NCBI GenBank assembly: GCA_032718475.1
Contig: JAUCBJ010000594.1
Location: 1 to 20,751, forward strand
Source: Nemertoderma westbladi
Taxonomy: Eukaryota; Xenacoelomorpha; Nemertodermatida; Nemertodermatidae
Direction of reading: 5' to 3'
Length of the DNA stretch: 20,751 bases
Every line of letters starts with the position of its first letter. The stretch's first letter is position 1. The translations under genes were made by a program, and so were the position numbers. Shown here in pieces: positions 18,981 to 20,751 of the stretch. A model generated the notes under the pieces. That model was not told the DNA's origin and ran no database searches. It saw only the letters and a program-made list of their open reading frames with translations.

Positions 18981-19540
18981 TTGTAGGCTGGACTGTTGTC
19001 TGACTGTTGTTAGGCTTGAAGATTACAGCGTGTGTAGAGAGTCTGATAGGTGCCAGTTAGTAAGTTGGGGCAACTCGTAAGTTGTAAGGTCAACCCCCAT
19101 AAAGAATAAGCCGCGCTACCTTATTAGCACGCATACTCACTAACAAGTTTCGGAATCTGCATATACTGTGGTTATTTAGGCTTGATAGTAGTCCGTCAGC
19201 GTTTATACTGTACTGTCTGTATAGTCCGTTCAGATACCGTAATAGTATTATTTAGATATTTTGTAGGCTGGATTGTTGCCTAGCTGTTGTTGGGTCTGAA
19301 GAGATTGCCGCGTGTGTAGAGAGTCTGATAGGTGCCAGTTAGTAAGTTGGGGCAACTCGTAAGTTGTAAGGTCAACCCCCATAAAGAATAAGCCGCGCTA
19401 CCTTATTAGCACGCATACTCACTAACAAGTTTCGGAATCTGCACATCCTGTGGTTTATTTAGGCTTAATGGTAGTTTGTCAGCATCCGGTTTGTATTTTA
19501 TTTGAGTATTCTGTACGGGTAGCGTAATATTTATTATTCA
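18981..19540 (+). repeat. 280-bp tandem duplication with identical centre
   Basis: Both units begin TTGTAGGCTGG (18981 and 19261). The outer parts have diverged by substitutions and small indels. The centre (19029-19163, repeated from 19311) reads the same in both units for about 135 bp. It can be drawn as a closing stem GTTAGTAAGT/ACTCACTAAC (19056-19065 with 19135-19144, one mismatch) enclosing a hairpin CAACT-CGTA-AGTTG (19071-19084) between GGGG and CCCC, and a second hairpin AATAAG/CTTATT (19105-19110 with 19120-19125). It matches no snRNA, tRNA, 5S RNA or hammerhead ribozyme I can recall. Confidence 0.7.
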
Positions 19541-20474
19541 GAGTTTATGCGATTACTCGCAACATTCATGTCCCCAAGTTTATTCCTACAGTAATTGTGT
19601 TTGTTATACATACCGTTATAGTTAAATTAACCCCAGTACTACACGGGCTGCTTGGCGTAGGTAAAGACTGGTGACTCAGTGCCCCGGTCACTCCAGCAGA
19701 TGCTGTGGTTCTTTTAACTGTTCAAGTATATTTAACTACTGGTTATCTGTTTTTACAAGTACCTGTACCTAATTTAGGGTTTAGTGTACAGTGCTTTCCG
19801 AAAGTAATTAGTGTAGGCATTATTGTGTTGTAAAGTGGTTAATAGGCACGCTCGTTCTGGTAGACGGCGGTAATTAACTTCTAGGTAGGAACACTCCGTA
19901 GATACATAACGTTGTACCTATAGCGATACGGCTGTAGGTCGTCAGGCGGTGGTACTTTCCTATCTAGACAACGCAGTATTTACTTCTACTTATTATTTTC
20001 AAATACCGTAGTATCCTGTTCGTTGTAATAGCCAGAAGTTCTAACCCTTTGTTAGACTGGTTAGTAGTTTCCCTGTAAAATTGCCCTAAAAAATTTCTGT
20101 ACGTAACGTTTTGTGTGTTTATTAGAGATTGTAATCTCACCAATAGTAAGTAACTAGTAAATAAGTAACGTAGGCCAGTAGAATTATTCTGTTTAGTGTC
20201 CCATAAGTAGTACTTCACTGAAAGCGCTTAGCTTCTGTGTAGTGGTATTTTGCCGGAAATAGTAACACCTATTTCAATCTTGTAACGAAATCCCTTATCA
20301 GGGTATATATATATATTATAAATCAACTCCAAAGATTTATAAATCAGTAGGCCTGCCATACAACAAGTAGGTCACAATATCAGTTGGACTACTGCTTGCA
20401 TAACGGTAACAAAGTAAACTCAAGTAACTAAGTAACTTATAATTTCAGAAATTCAATTATCCTAAATAATTGAT
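19541..20474. other. Intergenic sequence without recognised gene
   Basis: AT-rich sequence with a (TA)n run near 20306-20320. An 84-codon minus-strand open frame (20218-19964) has no recognisable features and is probably chance. No RNA gene is seen. Confidence 0.5.
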
Positions 20475-20718
20475 ATACCGGTATTTCTAATAGGTTTATT
20501 ATATTTATTTCTATAAATTTGAACTGAAATCATACCGGTATTCTTTAATTAATTCTAGTAATAATTATACTTATATATACTATAAGTGTCAGCTGTATAC
20601 CGGTATTTACGATAGGCCTATTATATATTTATATATATTTGTGCTAAAATTATATACCGGTACTCTGTGACAAACCTAGTCTGTTATACTTATATATACT
20701 ATAAGTGTATACCGGTAT
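20475..20718 (+). repeat. ATACCGGTAT-bearing tandem array at right edge
   Basis: ATACCGGTA (fourth copy ATACCGGTACT) begins at 20475, 20532, 20597, 20654 and 20709, spaced 57, 65, 57 and 55 bp. Alternate units match better: ATACTTATATATACTATAAG precedes the third and fifth sites. The array is therefore a dimeric repeat of about 112-122 bp, and it probably continues beyond the window. Confidence 0.75.
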
Positions 20719-20751
20719 CAAGCTAAATTTGATGAGGAAAGACGCATCGCT

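Noticed and set aside
19029-19163. Hammerhead ribozyme, tRNA-like element or snRNA in the identical centre of the tandem duplication
   Set aside because: CTGATAG and, on the other strand, CGAAAC are present, but the full hammerhead core is absent in either orientation. Box A and box B resemblance is weak and no Sm site is evident.
18589-19540. LTR retrotransposon with the 280-bp repeats as LTRs
   Set aside because: The repeats are directly adjacent, with no internal region, no TG...CA ends and no primer-binding site or coding sequence.

Overview
The window comes from an animal nuclear genome, most likely an aquatic invertebrate; I cannot name the species. The coding sequence is animal-type, split by GT-AG introns and GC-rich. 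The surrounding DNA is AT-rich and full of transposons, microsatellites and ACCGGT palindromes. The only gene I can support is TAF6, a subunit of the transcription factor TFIID, on the minus strand. Its three coding exons (13471-12755, 1334-1178 and 1089-290) join in frame into a complete 557-residue protein with an N-terminal histone fold, the TAF6 linker, the HEAT-repeat domain and a short low-complexity tail.

The first TAF6 intron is about 11.4 kb (12754-1335), against 88 bp for the second. About three quarters of it is six copies of one Helitron-like, non-autonomous transposon family, all on the plus strand: E1 2918-5896, E2 3945-5651 nested inside E1, E3 6254-7529, E4 7540-9389, E5 9717-10985 and E6 11012-12286. 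Each copy starts with TC, has a 5' hairpin, carries a core of tandem repeats, and ends with a subterminal inverted copy of its 5' end, a hairpin and CTAG or CTCG. The nested insertion, compared with the intact paralogues, gives the empty site directly: there is no target-site duplication and the insertion point is R^TA. The core is a higher-order repeat of about 457 bp made of three units of about 145-165 bp. Each unit begins with a palindrome related to GTTACCATGGTAAC, which matches the X-box bound by RFX transcription factors. The intron therefore carries about 40 X-box-like sites.

The rest of the intron holds two inverted copies of a 114-bp element with terminal inverted repeats and a degraded inverted-repeat element near the exon 1 donor.

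Upstream of TAF6 (13500-20751) I find no convincing coding gene. This part holds a twin GC box about 345 bp upstream of the start codon, a GC-rich palindromic transposon-end-like segment (about 14.72 kb), seven same-strand copies of a CpG-bearing 15-mer (15.2-16.1 kb), a CCCCCCC-rich minisatellite (16.54 kb), a hairpin-forming 36-bp tandem repeat (17.32 kb), a 41-bp duplication (18.72 kb), a 280-bp tandem duplication whose central part is identical between copies and could fold into a branched RNA (18.98-19.54 kb), and an ACCGGT-bearing tandem array at the right edge. A possible short plus-strand exon lies at 163-210 beside the TAF6 3' end.
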